Below are positions 44,755 to 46,175 of a DNA stretch of 46,175 nucleotides, one piece after another. Every line of letters begins with the position of its first letter. Position 1 is the first letter of the stretch. Both the position numbers and the translations under genes were made by a program. The DNA comes from a virus. The notes beneath the pieces were generated by a model. It was not told the origin of the DNA and did no database searches. It saw only the letters and a list, made by a program, of their open reading frames with translations. The DNA lies in the IMG/VR virus record IMGVR_UViG_3300046011_006569, positions 1 to 46,175 of that record. One strand, 5' to 3'.

Positions 44755-45570
44755 CTAGCGAGTGCCTGCGCCGTACGTAAGGATAACCATGCATCTGCAA
44801 TACGGGTGGACAGGCGGCTCAAGGTCAAAGTCTTGATCGGCTGGAATGCGCTGGCCGTCAAGGGCTCGGCACACGGGACACGTTCGCATGTCGAGCTTAG
44901 CCACCCACTCACGCATGGCCTCTGGCGCGACCACCGAGGCCACAGCTTGTGCGCGTCGCATCTCCGCGTTTGCCTGGTCCCACGTCTCCACCGTGACGAT
45001 TCGAGTGACGCCGCCTTGAGTAGCGTCGCGAGCTCGTTCGAGCGCGCCTGCCATGTCTGGCTTTGCCACTGCACCAGGTGGTGGCACTGGTCGGAACGGT
45101 GCAATCGGTCGAAACGGTGTGCCAGGTGCTGGCATCGGTCGAGATGGTGTAACGACCATCCGAGACGGCTCGACGCGGGTCAACGCCACGCGGCGGAAGC
45201 GGTCAGTCACCGATGCAACCGCGCGACGTAGCAGCGTCTCGGGCCTCGCCGTGGGCACCATGCGCACGCGAGTCAGGATGCCTCCCACAACGGCGCTGGC
45301 GAGGCCGATGCCGGTGAGGTTGCGCTGCGCTGCATCGATGCCAGCTCTGCTCGAGCTGCGCCGACGAAGTAACAGATAGGCAAGCAAGGCAACCGCTGCG
45401 ACTTTGGCTGCGCGGTCAATCTTGGCCTTTGCGGTCTCGGGCGTGTCGCGCCGAGTCACCTCGTACTGTTTGACGATCGCTGCGAGCTCTTGCTCGGCGC
45501 CCCGCAGCGTTTCTTCCTCAGCTGCGAGAATCGGTTGCGCTATTCGCGCTGCCTCGCGATCGGAGATCAT
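44755..45570 (-). CDS. Head morphogenesis protein, Mu gpF/SPP1 gp7-like (271 aa)
   Basis: A minor head protein that interacts with the portal. The C-terminal block WVAKLDMRTCPVCRALDGQR, then DLEPPVHPYCRCMVILTYGA is the family hallmark (T-C-P-V-C-x-x-L-D-G and P-P-x-H-P-x-C-R-C). Overlaps the portal-like gene as ATGA. The middle is Pro-rich with a repeated R-P-I/V-x-P element (DNA repeat at about 45080-45150). Residues about 50-66 form a hydrophobic helix. Confidence 0.85.
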   Translation of the reverse strand: MISDREAARIAQPILAAEEETLRGAEQELAAIVKQYEVTRRDTPETAKAKIDRAAKVAAVALLAYLLLRRRSSSRAGIDAAQRNLTGIGLASAVVGGILTRVRMVPTARPETLLRRAVASVTDRFRRVALTRVEPSRMVVTPSRPMPAPGTPFRPIAPFRPVPPPGAVAKPDMAGALERARDATQGGVTRIVTVETWDQANAEMRRAQAVASVVAPEAMREWVAKLDMRTCPVCRALDGQRIPADQDFDLEPPVHPYCRCMVILTYGAGTR

Positions 45571-46175
45571 CGCGCACGACGGCGCTTGCTGCCCAGCGTC
45601 TCGGGCCGTTGCGTGCTCGGAATGGGCTCGTCGTCATCCTCGCCAGGCTTGCTCGACGGCGGTGCACCTGGCTCGCTTGGTGGCGCACCAGGCACGCTCG
45701 ACGGAGGCCCACTCGGCGGCTCGCTATCTGATGCCTCGTCATCGGCGCCTGCCTCGAGTGCCTTGGCGTTCTGCTTGGCCACCGCAGCCGCCTCGTGCAT
45801 GGCTTGCTCGGTGAGCTCGTGCTCCATCTCCTCAGACAACTTCTCGCTGTCGTCGTGCGGATAGATGTTCTGCAGCTTCTCGAGCGCAAGGCGCAGCGGA
45901 ATAACCTGCGCGTTGTATGCGTCGACGGTCATGCGCACGACCTCGGCCTCGTCCTGCGAGGTGAGCCCGAAGTAGTGACCCCAACGTGCGCGGAGCCGCG
46001 GCGGCATCCACATTGGCACGCCTGCCACGTCGACCGTGAAGGTGTCGAGGATGGGCATCACGCGCCGCACGCCGTGCACGTAGACCGAGCCTGGCGTGCG
46101 CTTCTCCTGCGTGTGCACGACGCGGTTGAGCAGGTTGATGACCGGGCACATCCAACCGTGCCAAAAGTCTTGCTC
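45567..46175 (-). CDS. Portal-like protein, N-terminus cut by window edge
   Basis: The frame is open to the right edge (EQDFWHGWMCPVINLLNRVV...), so this is the C-terminal about 202 residues of a longer protein. VPMWMPPRLRARWGHYFGLT, SQDEAEVVRMTVDAYNAQVI, PLRLALEKLQ is the helical wing/crown pattern of a portal. A long Ser/Pro/Gly linker ends in KRRRAR. It lies directly upstream of the gpF-like gene, the standard portal place. Another head protein is not excluded. Confidence 0.6.
   Translation of the reverse strand, partial: EQDFWHGWMCPVINLLNRVVHTQEKRTPGSVYVHGVRRVMPILDTFTVDVAGVPMWMPPRLRARWGHYFGLTSQDEAEVVRMTVDAYNAQVIPLRLALEKLQNIYPHDDSEKLSEEMEHELTEQAMHEAAAVAKQNAKALEAGADDEASDSEPPSGPPSSVPGAPPSEPGAPPSSKPGEDDDEPIPSTQRPETLGSKRRRAR

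Noticed and set aside
1-46175. tRNA genes, integrase, attachment sites, IS elements
   Set aside because: None recognised by eye. A tRNA scan was not possible. Absence here does not exclude them outside the window.

Overview
The window is a 46 kb piece of a high-GC, tailed (contractile-tail, myovirus-type) bacteriophage or prophage genome. Tail and baseplate genes follow the phage Mu late order: sheath, tube, tape measure, DNA-circularisation protein, hub, gp45-like spike, gp46-like, gp47/baseplate J, YmfQ. No Mu transposase is visible. Replication genes are of the lambda/DnaB type instead. The lysis genes carry a signal peptide, a lipoprotein-like signal and two muralytic folds, which suggests a Gram-negative host with a GC-rich genome. 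The species cannot be named from the sequence. Neither integrase nor terminase large subunit is seen, and the portal-like gene and ssb run off the two edges, so the genome continues on both sides.

Layout. (1) 1-8652, minus strand: a leftward early operon that starts at an XRE repressor gene (8652). It runs through a RuvC-like resolvase, a nucleoside deoxyribosyltransferase-like protein, small membrane and unknown proteins, a replication initiator with an internal iteron array (probable origin), DnaB helicase, unknowns and SSB. (2) 8653-8738: a divergent control region. A perfect 9-bp inverted repeat overlaps two back-to-back TTGACA -35 boxes. (3) 8739-15194, plus strand: Bet/RecT annealase, a Mom-like DNA-modification enzyme, a Cas4-like PD-(D/E)XK exonuclease, dUTPase, a beta-class DNA methyltransferase that carries an HNH endonuclease gene nested in another frame, and ThyX. 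(4) 15195-18554, plus strand: small unknown genes in four transcription units. Each is preceded by one of two promoter types and the same 5'-UTR stem-loop. (5) 18555-18634: a bidirectional terminator between converging operons. (6) 18635-46175, minus strand: the late operon read right to left. It holds portal (partial), head morphogenesis, zinc-ribbon proteins, scaffold, capsid, connectors, sheath, tube, chaperone-position proteins, tape measure, baseplate, tail fibres, holins/lysins, and a low-GC adhesin.

How it fits together. The leftward operon opens and copies the DNA. The rightward operon supplies recombination (Bet plus exonuclease), thymidylate supply (Dut, ThyX) and DNA modification (Mom, methyltransferase), and then a set of unknown small proteins that are probably host-directed. 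The late operon builds and releases the virion. The most unusual observations are the HNH gene overprinted on an in-frame 684-bp insertion in the methyltransferase, bounded by ATTGA repeats, and a family of four 5'-leader hairpins whose outer helices covary. Next is an 11-bp iteron array inside the replication initiator gene. Functional names rest on motifs read by eye. No database search was possible.
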